Source: CAVRZJ01 sp964594125 (GTDB lineage Bacteria > Acidobacteriota > Thermoanaerobaculia > Thermoanaerobaculales > Thermoanaerobaculaceae). From it: a stretch of DNA of 64,000 bases. The position numbers were made by a program, and so were the translations under genes. Of this stretch, positions 7,766-16,118 are shown piece after piece. Within the stretch, counting starts at the first letter, position 1, and each line of letters begins with the position of its first letter. The notes below the pieces were generated by a model. The model was not told the DNA's origin. It saw only the letters and a program-made list of their open reading frames with translations, and searched no databases. Location of the stretch: positions 124,001-188,000 of the forward strand of contig CAZQLL010000001.1 in the NCBI GenBank assembly GCA_964594125.1, given 5' to 3'.

Positions 7766-9877
7766 CTAACTGTCCTTGAGCAGTACCTCCGTCGACTCTT
7801 GCCCGTTGGCCTGCATGTAGTAGTGCCTGTAGTACTTGCCCCTGTAGCGGCCGCCCTCCTGGTGGAGGCGGTTCAGGACCACGCCCAGGAGCTTTGCCTC
7901 GACCATGGCGAGACGCTCCACGCACGTCTTGGCGTCCTCGCGCAGGGCGATCCCGGCACCGATGCATAGCAGGACGCCGTCGACCTCCCGGCTCAGGATC
8001 GCTGCGTCGGTGACGGGCAGGACCGGCGGCGAGTCCACGATCACGAAGTCGTAGCGCTCCCGCCCGAAGGCGAGGAACTCGCGCATCCGCTCCGACGCCA
8101 GCAGCTCCGACGGCTGCGGCGGTGTTGGGCCCGAGGGCGCGACCGAGAGGTTCGGTACCGACGTCGCCTGGATCACCCCTTCCGGCGCCGCCTGACGGGT
8201 CAGGAAGCTCACCAGGCCGACCCGGTTCGACACGCCCAAGATCTCGTGCTGGCGGGGTTTGCGGAGGTCGGCGTCAACGATCAGCACGGAGTTCCCGAGC
8301 TGGGCGAGGACCACGCCGAGGTTGCTCGCGGTGACGGTCTTCCCCTCGCCGGCGACGGCGGAAGTGACCAGCACCGACTTCAGGGAGTTCGCCGTCGAGA
8401 GCATCATGGCGGTGCGCAGCGAGCGGTACGCCTCCGAGACCGCGAGGCGCGGGTGCGAGACGCACACCAGCTCGACGGGGATGCTCCGCCCGAGTCTCTC
8501 GGCAGTAGCCTCGCCCGCAGCGCGACGGCGCTTTCCGTACCCGTAGTAGCCGTACCGGCTGCGCCCCTCGATCATGTCAGGGATGGTGCCGACGACGGAC
8601 TGCCCGAGGACACGCTCGACGTCGTCCGGGGTCTTGATCGAGCGGTCGAGGTGCTCCGCGACGAAGATCGCCAGCAGACCAGCCAGGACGCCGACCGCAA
8701 GGCCGATCGGGAGGTTGCGGACGAGCGACGGCCGGAAGTGTCGAGACGGGGCGAGCGCGCGGTCGATGATCGTGACGTTCGACTCGCCGCTGAGTCCCGC
8801 CGACAGCTCGATTTCCGCCTGACGCTTCAGGAGGTCGCTGAGGAGCGAGCGCCTGGTTGCGACCTCGCCCTTGACGGTCATGTAGTCCACCGCGGCCGAG
8901 CCGAGGCGCACGACCTCCCGCTTCTGGCGCTCGAGCTCCTGCTGCAGCGCCTTCTCGCGCCGCAGCGCAGCCTCGTACGCGGAGCGCGCGGCAGCCACCT
9001 CGGCGGGCTCGGAGCCGACGGCGTGGTCCGGCCCCGCTGTAGCGCCCCCCGGCGCCGGAGCGGCGCCACCGAGGAGCTGCCGGTAGAGGGTCTCCTTCAG
9101 GATGCGGTCCGAGATGGCGGAGATGTGCTCCTTCTGCAGCCCCTCCCACTGCGACAGGGTGGCCTCGGCAACGGCGCCCGCGGAGAGGTTCTCGGAGACG
9201 GCGCCAAGGCCGCGCAGCCTCTCCTCACCGGCCTGGATGTCTTCCTTGAGCGACTGGATCTGCGCACGCAGGAAGGCCGTCGACTTGCTCAGCGAGGCGA
9301 TTCGGTTCTCGATGCCCCACGCCACATAGGTGTCGGCGTAGGTATTGGCGACCTGCGCCGCCACTAGGGGCGAGTCGGTCGTGAACGACAGTCTTACCAT
9401 GTTGGTGCCGCCGATCGGTTGTACGTCCAGCCCCGCCATGAGAGCCTGCGCGCGGGCAACCGTCTGGCGGTCCGGCTCGCCGGCGCTGCCGACCGCCGGC
9501 AGGGATGGGGCAGCGCTTGGCTCGCCCGTCGACTGCGCGAGGCGCCGCGCCACGCGCTCGGCGAGACCGCGGCTGCCGAGGAGCTGGATCTGCGTGGGCA
9601 GAAACGCCTGCCCCGACCAGTACGAATCCATCGCCTGGGTCACGTTGAGGGGTGACGCGATGTTGCGCTCGATCTGGATCACCGTCGTGGCGCGGAACGC
9701 CTTCGGCGTGCGCAGGTAGGACACGAGGGCGAAGGCCAGACATACCGCGACGCTGACGATCAGAAGCATGCGCCTGCGCTTGATCACGTCGATATAGCGC
9801 GAGATGTGGAACTCGCCATCGAGCTCGAGGGGGGGCAGGCCGGCTTCGGCCTGCTGGGGTCGTTTCGATGTCGCCAT
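7766..9877 (-). CDS. Polysaccharide co-polymerase fused to BY-kinase (Wzc/GumC-EpsB type)
   Basis: A 703-residue inner-membrane protein. The ATG at 9877 has a GGGAG 12 bases upstream and is preferred to a GTG at 9916. Layout: Wzz domain from about residue 20 with first membrane helix near residue 36 (MLLIVSVAVCLAFALVSYL); a long periplasmic part with coiled coils (about 180-390); a second helix near 400 (LPIGLAVGVLAGLLAIF); then a cytosolic tyrosine autokinase with Walker A AGEGKT (about 510), Walker A' VLIVDADLRKPRQ and Walker B FVIVDSPP. The C-terminus has a tyrosine cluster (YRGKYYRHYY), the autophosphorylation sites of BY-kinases. It controls chain length and export. Its counterpart phosphatase could be the CpsB-type gene at 25997. 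No Wza porin gene is in the window. Confidence 0.93.
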   Translation of the reverse strand: MATSKRPQQAEAGLPPLELDGEFHISRYIDVIKRRRMLLIVSVAVCLAFALVSYLRTPKAFRATTVIQIERNIASPLNVTQAMDSYWSGQAFLPTQIQLLGSRGLAERVARRLAQSTGEPSAAPSLPAVGSAGEPDRQTVARAQALMAGLDVQPIGGTNMVRLSFTTDSPLVAAQVANTYADTYVAWGIENRIASLSKSTAFLRAQIQSLKEDIQAGEERLRGLGAVSENLSAGAVAEATLSQWEGLQKEHISAISDRILKETLYRQLLGGAAPAPGGATAGPDHAVGSEPAEVAAARSAYEAALRREKALQQELERQKREVVRLGSAAVDYMTVKGEVATRRSLLSDLLKRQAEIELSAGLSGESNVTIIDRALAPSRHFRPSLVRNLPIGLAVGVLAGLLAIFVAEHLDRSIKTPDDVERVLGQSVVGTIPDMIEGRSRYGYYGYGKRRRAAGEATAERLGRSIPVELVCVSHPRLAVSEAYRSLRTAMMLSTANSLKSVLVTSAVAGEGKTVTASNLGVVLAQLGNSVLIVDADLRKPRQHEILGVSNRVGLVSFLTRQAAPEGVIQATSVPNLSVAPSGPTPPQPSELLASERMREFLAFGRERYDFVIVDSPPVLPVTDAAILSREVDGVLLCIGAGIALREDAKTCVERLAMVEAKLLGVVLNRLHQEGGRYRGKYYRHYYMQANGQESTEVLLKDS

Positions 9878-10001
9878 GTGCTGGTGCGCTCCCGTCGTCG
9901 TCGCTGCCTTTATCACCGTCGCCCAGCTAACCTTCGGGTTTCGAATTCCCTTCCTGGAGCTGGGAGTGGAGTATAGCTCCCGACCGGCGAACAGGCAGCT
10001 C

Positions 10002-11237
10002 TCAGCCTCTGGGATCGGGCGCCGGTCCGTCGACGCTGCCGGTGGTCGAAAGCGCAGCGCGGACTGCGCGGATGTTGGCGGCGGAGTCGCTCAGCTCCTC
10101 GAAGATCCGGCGGGATTGCGCCCCGAACTCCGCAATCCTCCGCGGGTCCGCGAGGAAGAACTCCAACGCCGTGTCCAGTGCCGGGTCCAGGCGCCGCGAA
10201 TCGAGGACGAATCCGTTATGCCCGTCCCGGACGAAATCGTAGGCGCTCGCCACCCTGTCCGTGGTCACGATCGGCTTGCCCATGGAAGCCGCCTCGACGA
10301 TCACGTTGCCCCAGCCCTCGTGCATCTCCTCGCCTGCGACAGCGAGGACGTGCGGGTGCACGAAGACGTCGCAGGCGCGATAGTAGTTGTGGACCGCCAA
10401 TGGGGGGACAGCGCCGAGGAAGTGGATCCGCGGCTCGCCGAGCGCGAGCGCCCTGCACTCCTCGAAGTAGCGAACAGACACGGCTCCCCTGCCCTCGTCG
10501 GTACGGATCGGTTCGCCCACCACCCAGAGCGCCACGTCGGCGCCGGCTCTCGTCCGGCACCTAACAGCCTGGATCAGCTCACGCAGGCCCTTCTGCTCCA
10601 TGACGCGTCCCAGGTAGAGGAACGTGACGGCACTGGTCTTCAGGCACTCGAGATCCGAGAGCACCTGCGGGTCGGGAGGATACGAGCCCAGGTCGTCTGG
10701 GAGAGATCGGAAGACGTGGATTCTGTCCTCCCGGGTGCCGTGGCGGAGCAGGTACGATCGCGCCGCCGTGCCGGTCGGGAGCATGGCGTCGGCGTGGCGG
10801 TCGATGTGCCTCGTGAGCCACTGCTGCACGCGCGCATTCAGCGCCGAACGGCCCAGGCCGCGTATCGGCTTCTCGATCCAGCGCTCCTTCCTCAACGCGA
10901 TACGTTTGCCGCGGAGCCGGGCTACGAGGTAGGCGACCTTGGACTTCCACGAATCCGAGGTAGAGCTGACGATCAGGTCGACGTCCCTTGACAGTCGGTC
11001 GATCGCCCGAGCGAGTCGGACCGCCCGAGCCGCCTGCCAGGGCCGGATGATGTCGGCGCGGCCCGGCTCCAGGATTTCGAATGTGAAGGCGTCCGTGAGC
11101 TCAGGAGGTACGGGCTCGCCACGAGGCGGCGGGACGATCCATAGGACCCGGAGGTCGAACGCCCCTGCCAGGACCCGGTATTTCCGGCGATCGTACTGCC
11201 TGTAGCGATTGTTGATGTAGAGGATCTTTTCCCTCAC
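10002..11237 (-). CDS. Glycosyltransferase family 4
   Basis: A 411-residue GT4-type enzyme. I choose the GTG at 11237, just before REKILYINNRYR, with AAGGAG 15 bases upstream; a TTG-started longer frame reaches 11294. The C-terminal half shows TFLYLGRVMEQKGLRELIQA, HNYYRACDVFVHPHVL and MHEGWGNVIVEAASMGKP, giving an intact EX7E donor motif (E-GWGNVIV-E). No membrane segments. It probably adds a sugar to the lipid-linked repeat. The gene is transcribed away from the Wzy gene at 11410; the 170-bp gap between the two starts must hold both promoters. Substrate unknown. Confidence 0.88.
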   Translation of the reverse strand: MREKILYINNRYRQYDRRKYRVLAGAFDLRVLWIVPPPRGEPVPPELTDAFTFEILEPGRADIIRPWQAARAVRLARAIDRLSRDVDLIVSSTSDSWKSKVAYLVARLRGKRIALRKERWIEKPIRGLGRSALNARVQQWLTRHIDRHADAMLPTGTAARSYLLRHGTREDRIHVFRSLPDDLGSYPPDPQVLSDLECLKTSAVTFLYLGRVMEQKGLRELIQAVRCRTRAGADVALWVVGEPIRTDEGRGAVSVRYFEECRALALGEPRIHFLGAVPPLAVHNYYRACDVFVHPHVLAVAGEEMHEGWGNVIVEAASMGKPIVTTDRVASAYDFVRDGHNGFVLDSRRLDPALDTALEFFLADPRRIAEFGAQSRRIFEELSDSAANIRAVRAALSTTGSVDGPAPDPRG

Positions 11238-11375
11238 GGTGCGTACCCGGGTCTCCTTGCCCGGCCAGTGTGACGCCCGCGGTGCACGAGTCAAGAGGTG
11301 TCTTGCCGCCGGCCCCGAGCCTGCTCGCCTTTAGCCACGAGCGGGTCGGGTGACGCGCGGGTCCTGCGCCGCGGG

Positions 11376-11381
11376 TACAAT
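11376..11381 (+). promoter_or_regulatory. Possible -10 element (TACAAT) of the Wzy-type gene
   Basis: TACAAT lies 28 bases before the ATG at 11410 in the divergent intergenic region. I see no good -35 at 17 bp, so this is only a candidate. Confidence 0.25.
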
Positions 11382-11409
11382 CGAGACGCGCAGGCGGGGG
11401 ACACGGCGG

Positions 11410-13179
11410 ATGAGCGAGGGAACCGACACCGGGCAGGGGCGGCACGAGCGAGTGTCGGCGCTCCTGGTCCTGGCATCGACTTCCGGTGTCGTCCTCTTCC
11501 CGTACCTGACCGTGAAGCTCGGCCCGCAGGCTGCGCTCTACGTCCAGGCCGGCGGGATGCTGGCACTCACAGCGGTGGCTGCGACGGCTGCATTCCTCGC
11601 ACTGCGCTGGCCCTCCTTCCGCGACGCCGGCGCCCGTCCGCTCCTTCTTGGCGTGGGGTGCTACACGGCTTGCGCCGTCATCGGCGGTCTCGCGGGTGTT
11701 GTCCGCGGCAGCGAGACAGCGCTTCTGGCCGGCCAGGTCTTCGCAATGGGCATCCTTCCCGTGGCCGCGCTCGCTCTCTGGCCTCTCGACATCCGCGGTA
11801 CCGCCCGGATCCTCTCCGGCGGAATAGCCGGCGCTGCGGCGGTCGTGGCGCTCGCTCACATTGCATCCTGGCTGGTGAGTCTCCTGCAGCATCAGGTCTC
11901 GTACCGCATGTACTTCGGGAACAACGTGTCCGTACTGGGCCCGTCTCTCCTCGCCACGCTGCTCGGACTTGCGCTCCGTGCAGCGCCGGGCGCCCAACGC
12001 CGTTTGGGGGGCGCGGCCGCGGTGGTGCTGTCTGCCGTCATCGTCGGTGCCGGCGCGCGTTCCCTCTGGCTCGTCGCGCCAGTAGCGCTCGGCATCTTCC
12101 TGGTGGCGAGCGGTCTTGGCCGGCGGGCTCTGCGGGGGCCGATGGTCCTGCGATTCGCGGCTGCTGTGCTGCTGATCGCCGCCGTCGTCGGCACGGTTTC
12201 CTGGTATGTCGAAAAGCCCCGGCCGAATCTGGTGCCGGACACCACCTTCTCGGGACCGTTCTGGCGATTTCCCCCGGGGGCAACCGCGGTGCCCGACGAG
12301 ACGGCAGCGAGTGGGCGGGCCCTGGAGTGGGCGCCGGCGGACGACCGACCCATCCCCGTCACCGACGCGTTCCCGATCAAGGGGAACCGCGCCTACCTGC
12401 TTCGCGTCTCGCTGCGCTCGGGCGGCGGCGGTGAGTCCAGGGTGTTCCTGTGGTTCGAGGACGCCAGCGGCACCAATGGCTACACGGTGCTGCGAGCCGG
12501 GGCGGCCTCGGGATGGTTCGATGCCGAGCAATCCGGAGTGTCGACGCCGTCGGCCGTGCGCGCGAGGATTGCGGTGTCACTCAAGCACGGTGGTGAAGGC
12601 TCATGGCGTATGCGGCGAATCTCCGTCGAGGAGCTTGGGCCGCCGGTTCTCAGCGCCATCCACCATCAACGTGCCTTCTGGTCCGGGCGCATCGCCTCCT
12701 TGATGAGGCTCAACCCCAGCAACTGGCGTCAGGAGCGATCGTTCAAGCAAAGGTTCGGCGAGACCGGCCGCCTGCTCCAGATCTTCCGGGCTGCGCCGGT
12801 CGCGACGAAGCTGTTCGGTCACGGCCTCGGCGCCCGCTTCGACTTCAAGACCCGGCGGGAGGCCCGACCGAACTACATCCACAACTTCTACGCCTTCCTG
12901 CTCTACAAGACCGGGATCGTCGGTACCGCCCTGGTACTAGCGGCAATGAGCTTGTGGATCGGCTTCACATTCGTCGCGGCGCGGCGGGCGCGCGACCCGT
13001 GGCGGCGGGCGTTCCTGTGGGCGGTGTTCTCTGCGTGGCTCGGGTACGCCGCGTGGTCTCTCGCATGCCCCGAGATCCTCGACTTCCGCATGGCGCCGCT
13101 GTGGGGGTTCGTGATCGCTGTCACGGGGCACACCGACCGCGAGGAGCGTGAGGCACAGGCGAAGAACGCGTCAGCCTGA
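11410..13179 (+). CDS. O-antigen ligase/polymerase-type membrane protein with inserted beta-sandwich domain
   Basis: A 589-residue protein starting at ATG 11410. Residues 1-275 and about 430-580 are strongly hydrophobic (roughly 10-12 helices). The C-terminal part has HGLGARFDFKT and YIHNFYAFLLYKTGIVG, the His-containing loop and helix of the Wzy_C (O-antigen ligase) family. Between them lies a soluble stretch of about 150 residues, beginning NLVPDTTFSGPFWRF, that reads like a CBM4/9-type beta-sandwich placed in the large periplasmic loop. It should polymerise or ligate lipid-linked repeats in the periplasm. A paralogue with the same architecture is at 44186-45877. The inserted module may bind the growing glycan; that is inference. 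Confidence 0.82.
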   Translation: MSEGTDTGQGRHERVSALLVLASTSGVVLFPYLTVKLGPQAALYVQAGGMLALTAVAATAAFLALRWPSFRDAGARPLLLGVGCYTACAVIGGLAGVVRGSETALLAGQVFAMGILPVAALALWPLDIRGTARILSGGIAGAAAVVALAHIASWLVSLLQHQVSYRMYFGNNVSVLGPSLLATLLGLALRAAPGAQRRLGGAAAVVLSAVIVGAGARSLWLVAPVALGIFLVASGLGRRALRGPMVLRFAAAVLLIAAVVGTVSWYVEKPRPNLVPDTTFSGPFWRFPPGATAVPDETAASGRALEWAPADDRPIPVTDAFPIKGNRAYLLRVSLRSGGGGESRVFLWFEDASGTNGYTVLRAGAASGWFDAEQSGVSTPSAVRARIAVSLKHGGEGSWRMRRISVEELGPPVLSAIHHQRAFWSGRIASLMRLNPSNWRQERSFKQRFGETGRLLQIFRAAPVATKLFGHGLGARFDFKTRREARPNYIHNFYAFLLYKTGIVGTALVLAAMSLWIGFTFVAARRARDPWRRAFLWAVFSAWLGYAAWSLACPEILDFRMAPLWGFVIAVTGHTDREEREAQAKNASA

Positions 13180-13225
13180 GCAGGGGTACGCCACGGCGCG
13201 GCGGTCGGGCGGGACAGCAAACCTC

Positions 13226-13310
13226 CGGGAGAGCCGGCGTCCTCGCCGGCCCGGGCTCCGCCCGCGCGGGCGAGGGCGCCCGCGCTCCTGTCTTGACCGG
13301 TTTCCTTGGG
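13226..13310 (+). repeat. GC-rich palindromic repeat, family 1, copy 1
   Basis: Consensus of the family: a GGGAGGGCCGGCGCC arm, a central CGGCCCGG..CCGCCC, a GCGGGCGAGGGCGCCCGCG arm and a tail GTCTTGACCGGTTTCCTTGG. Other copies: 14609, 23013, 50023, 55924 (same strand) and 45907, 56803 (opposite strand). All are intergenic. Confidence 0.8.
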
Positions 13311-13377
13311 AGCGGAGGCCGAGGCGCGCCGCGCAGTTCCGCAACCGGCTGCCAGCCTGCGCTCCCGCGGCAGGCTG

Positions 13378-13435
13378 TCGTCCTGAGCGCCGGCCGAGGC
13401 GGGAGCCGACGCCGCAGCGAAGGATCCCCGCGGCG
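13378..13435 (-). repeat. GGATCCTTCG...CAGGAYGACA dispersed repeat
   Basis: Read on the minus strand it begins GGATCCTTCGCTGCG and ends GCTCAGGACGACAG. Related stretches with a CAGGRTGACR end lie at about 17380-17460, 23230-23275, 46000-46030 and 56905-56955, each close to a family 1 palindrome or another repeat. Confidence 0.55.
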
Positions 13436-13470
13436 CCGGGAGGGCGGCGGCGACCGCAGTGCGGGTGGCG

Positions 13471-13815
13471 CTACGTGCTGCGGAGCGCCTTCACGGCGAC
13501 AAGGAGCTCAGGGAGATCCCTCGTTATGGCATCCCAGACGAGATCGAGGTCGAGTGCGAAGTAGGCGTGGGCGATGACATCTCACATCCCCGCGATTTCC
13601 CGCCAGGGGACGTCCTCGCGCCGCTCCTTCACCTCAGGCGGAAGCCGCTTCACGGCCTCGCCGATGACGTGCAGGTTGTGGAGGATGGCATCGAACCTCA
13701 TGGCGTCGGTGAAGACGGTCTGCCGCGAGTGCCCAGCCGCGTAGCCGATGACTCTGGCAGCCGCGTCCTCGATGTCCGCGAGCAGGACACCGGCGTCACG
13801 CGACGGCGATGGCAT
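13471..13815 (-). pseudogene. hepT: HepT-type HEPN ribonuclease toxin, interrupted by a stop codon at the catalytic Arg
   Basis: ATG at 13815, overlapping the end of the antitoxin gene by 20 bases. The frame reads through 77 codons to IAGM and then meets TGA at 13582-13584. After that stop the same frame continues DVIAHAYFALDLDLVWDA to a TAG at 13471, the normal C-terminus of HepT/DUF86 proteins (114 codons in all, family length 100-120). The TGA stands exactly where the family has the Arg of the RX4HXY active site (R-DVIA-H-A-Y), so one C-to-T change (CGA to TGA) removes both the catalytic Arg and the His/Tyr part. In type VII systems HepT is the mRNA-cleaving toxin and MntA AMPylates its Tyr. 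This copy should be non-functional unless the stop is a sequencing error. Confidence 0.85.
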
Positions 13816-14089
13816 CTTGCTCCACGAAGGGCCGCACCCGGTCGCGCAGGCCCGACTCGGTCACGAGATCGACCTGGCGGCCGAGAAGCTCCTCAAGTCG
13901 GAAACGCAGATGCATGAACCGACGAAAGGTCGGAGCGACGCTGAAGGACACCAGGATGTCCACGTCGCTTGCCGGGGCCGCTTCGTTACGCGCCACCGAC
14001 CCGAAGAGCCGCAGGGAAGCAACCCCGAATTCCTGCCGCAGCTCACCAGCGTGGGCGCCCAGGATCTCAAGTGCCTCGTCACGTCCCAT
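13796..14089 (-). CDS. mntA: MntA-type minimal nucleotidyltransferase antitoxin
   Basis: A 97-residue MNT-family protein from ATG 14089. The catalytic motif is complete: LFGSVARNEAAPASDVDILV fits GSX10DXD, and the later QVDLVTES gives the third acidic residue. In the mntA-hepT type VII toxin-antitoxin module this enzyme transfers AMP groups from ATP to the Tyr of the HepT active site and so silences the RNase. A TACAAT hexamer at 14107-14112 (minus) lies 17 bases before the start and may be its -10. The partner gene downstream is broken, which leaves this antitoxin without a working target at this locus. Confidence 0.88.
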   Translation of the reverse strand: MGRDEALEILGAHAGELRQEFGVASLRLFGSVARNEAAPASDVDILVSFSVAPTFRRFMHLRFRLEELLGRQVDLVTESGLRDRVRPFVEQDAIAVA

Positions 14090-14339
14090 CGTCGGCCTCG
14101 CGTGTCATTGTACGGCAGCGTAGGTCCTCCGGAAGAGACTGCTGGCTGTGCGCTTCGACCTACGGTGAGCGTGCGATCGCGGCGATTGGGCACACCGACT
14201 GCGAGGAGCGCGCGGCTCTCCCGTGCGGGGGCACGCAGGACGTGCACGCTGGGGCGGCGCCGGGAAGGCGATTGGCGACCGCCCTCGCAGTGCCACAGGG
14301 TCCCTTGTCGCTCCGTTTCTCCCGATCTCCATGAGGCGT

Positions 14340-14892
14340 GCCTTACCCCGGACCATGAAAGCCACTGTCATCGCGAGGAGGCCGCAGGCCGCCCCTGTCC
14401 CGAGCCGGAGCGAAGCGACGGTCTTGGGGGAAGCGGTTTTCCCCAATGACAACGAGATCGCTTCGTCGTCCGGCGCCCCCCGGCGCTCCGGACTCCTCGC
14501 AGTGACGGTTTCCTGCGGAGAGGACCTCCAGGCAATGACGGTGCTCGGGGAAGGACTTCCCAGGCAATCCACATGCGCCATTGGTGCACCCCGGACCATG
14601 AAAGTCACCGGGAGGGCCGGCGCCCCCGCCGGCCCGGACCCCGCCCGCTGCGGAGTCCGCGCGGGCGAGGGCGTCCGCGCTCCCGGGTTTCTTGGAGGGA
14701 CTTTCTGAACAATCCACATGTGGCGGCGCCGCACCCTGGACCATGAAAGTTGCGGGAAGGCGGGCGTATCGTGGTCGGCGAGAGAAGGCGCGCAGGCGAG
14801 GTCGAGAGTCATTGACGGGGTTGAGGTCGAAGAACAATCGGACCCGGGCATCCTGATGCACCCCGAACTGTCCCTGAGAGGACGCCAGGCAA
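14340..14892. repeat. Nest of short dispersed repeats (GGACCATGAAAGTC and GGACTTYCNRGGCAAT families)
   Basis: No gene is visible from 14090 to 14891. The stretch is built of repeats: GGACCATGAAAG at about 14350, 14592 and 14741; a GGACYTYCCAGGCAATG-like motif at about 14521, 14552, 14695 (diverged) and 14880; and one family 1 palindrome (14609-14694). The pattern [GGACTT..CAATCCACATG]-[GGACCATGAAAGT]-[palindrome] repeats, so this is a composite repeat array into which the IS110 fragment is fused. A similar GGGACTWTC..CAAT motif is found again at 15839 and at 56012. Confidence 0.6.
14609..14694 (+). repeat. GC-rich palindromic repeat, family 1, copy 2
   Basis: GGGAGGGCCGGCGCCCCCGC arm at 14610, the GCGCGGGCGAGGGCGTCCGCG arm near 14659-14679, then CCCGGGTTTCTTGG. 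It lies inside the repeat nest upstream of the transposase fragment. Confidence 0.8.
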
Positions 14893-15833
14893 TGGACGCG
14901 GACAGACTGGCTGACCTTGGTGCTCACGGGCTGCTGCGGCCCAGCTTCATCCCGCCTGCACCGATTCGGGAGCTCCGGGAGATCACCCGGTATCGCAAGT
15001 CGCTCGTGGAGTCCAAAACGCGCGAGATCAACCGAGCCGAGAAGGTCTTGGAAACGGCGAACATCAAGCTCTCGACGGTGGTCTCGGACATCCTCGGAGT
15101 GTCAGGCCGGGCGATGATGCGCGCACTGATCGCTGGCGAGCGTGATCCGGTCATCCTCGCGGCGCTGGCGAAGGGATCGCTCCGAGGCAAGACCGAGGAG
15201 CTGATCCCTGCACTGACGGGTCGGTTCATGGCCGGCCATGGCTTCCTGCTCACCCAGATCCTCGACCACATCAAATATCTGGAGGAGCGCATCGGCGCCA
15301 TCAATGAGGAGGTCGCACGGTTGTGCGAACCGTTTCACGAAGCCGTCGATCTCGTCATGACGATCCCCGGCGTTGGCCTGATGACGGCTCAGGTCATCGT
15401 GGCCGAGGTGGGCCTGGACATGAGTCGTTTTCCCAGCGCACATCACCTGGCGAGTTGGGCGGGCGTGTGCCCGGGCAACCATGAGACCGCGGGAAAACGC
15501 AGGAGTGGCCGCACACGCAAGGGCAACCGCTGGCTGCGAGGTGCACTCGCCGAAGCGGGGTGGGCGGCATCCAGGACCAAGGGCTCTGAGTACCAGGCTC
15601 TCTTCCGCCGCCTCGCCTTCGCCCGGGGCAAGGGCAAGAAGAAGGCCCGCGTCGCCGTCAGCCACGCCATGCTCATTGCCGCCTGGCACATCCTCAAGTA
15701 CATGACTCCTTACCACGCGCTCACCCCGCCCCAGCGCACCAACTCAGATCCAACGAAGATCACGCAGACTCTCGTCAAACGATTGGAAAAACAGGGCTTC
15801 ACCGTAACACTCGAGCGAACAAAGGCAGCGTAG
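14892..15833 (+). mobile_element. IS110-family transposase, 5'-truncated
   Basis: The recognisable part (313 codons from ATG 14892) covers the end of the DEDD domain and the whole Transposase_20 half of an IS110/IS1111 transposase: DADRLADLGAHGLLRPSFIP, RELREITRYRKSLVESKTRE, ILGVSGRAMMRALIAGE, then MTIPGVGLMTAQVIVAEVG, WAGVCPGNHETAGKRRSGR and TRKGNRWLRGALAEA. Complete members have about 100 further N-terminal residues that hold the first three acidic residues of the RuvC-like site; here the frame upstream (back to 14718) is unrelated repeat DNA. The left non-coding end, which in IS110 elements encodes the bridge RNA, is missing too. The element is therefore almost certainly dead. It stops at 15833 and is followed by the GGGACTTTC..CAAT repeat motif. 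Confidence 0.85.
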
Positions 15834-15835
15834 TC

Positions 15836-15858
15836 GGAGGGACTTTCTGGGCAATGAC
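15836..15858 (+). repeat. GGAGGGACTTTCTGGGCAAT repeat motif flanking the transposase fragment
   Basis: Begins three bases after the transposase stop. The same motif, diverged, occurs on the left side of the fragment (14694 and 14880) and at 56012, so it may mark the old target or the boundary repeat. Confidence 0.45.
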
Positions 15859-15885
15859 GTCATGCCCACCGTTGCTTGCAGAGCC

Positions 15886-15964
15886 GATGTGGGGCCGGCG
15901 CTCCGCGCCGGCTGCCGGACGCGGCAGAGTCGAGCCAGCGCGTGCGGAGCGCACGCCCCACATC
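15886..15964. repeat. Long hairpin, GTGGGGC...GCCCCAC family
   Basis: Outer arms GATGTGGGGC (15886-15895) and GCCCCACATC (15955-15964) are a perfect inverted repeat; inside are two further GC hairpins (GCCGGCGCTCCGCGCCGGC and GCGTGCGGAGCGCACGC). Related structures lie at 32170-32265 and 54309-54358. It sits in the gap before the ATPase gene, which holds no other feature. Confidence 0.6.
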
Positions 15965-16118
15965 CGCGCTCGTGATTGCCAGGGTCACCGCACGGCGCCG
16001 GCCGCAGCGCTGCTCGGGATGGCAGCGCGCTGCGCCGCGGGCACGAAACGCGGCGGCCCTGCAATTTGAATTTCAGATCGTCAATTGACATGATTCCGAC
16101 CCTGGGGTACCTTGGGAC

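Noticed and set aside
9878..9916. GTG at 9916 as start of the BY-kinase
   Set aside because: No Shine-Dalgarno or -10 at the right place; ATG 9877 has GGGAG upstream and the normal family N-terminus.
13471..13815. Selenocysteine or programmed read-through at the HepT TGA
   Set aside because: The family has Arg, not Cys/Sec, at this place, and I see no SECIS-like hairpin directly after the TGA. A mutation is simpler.
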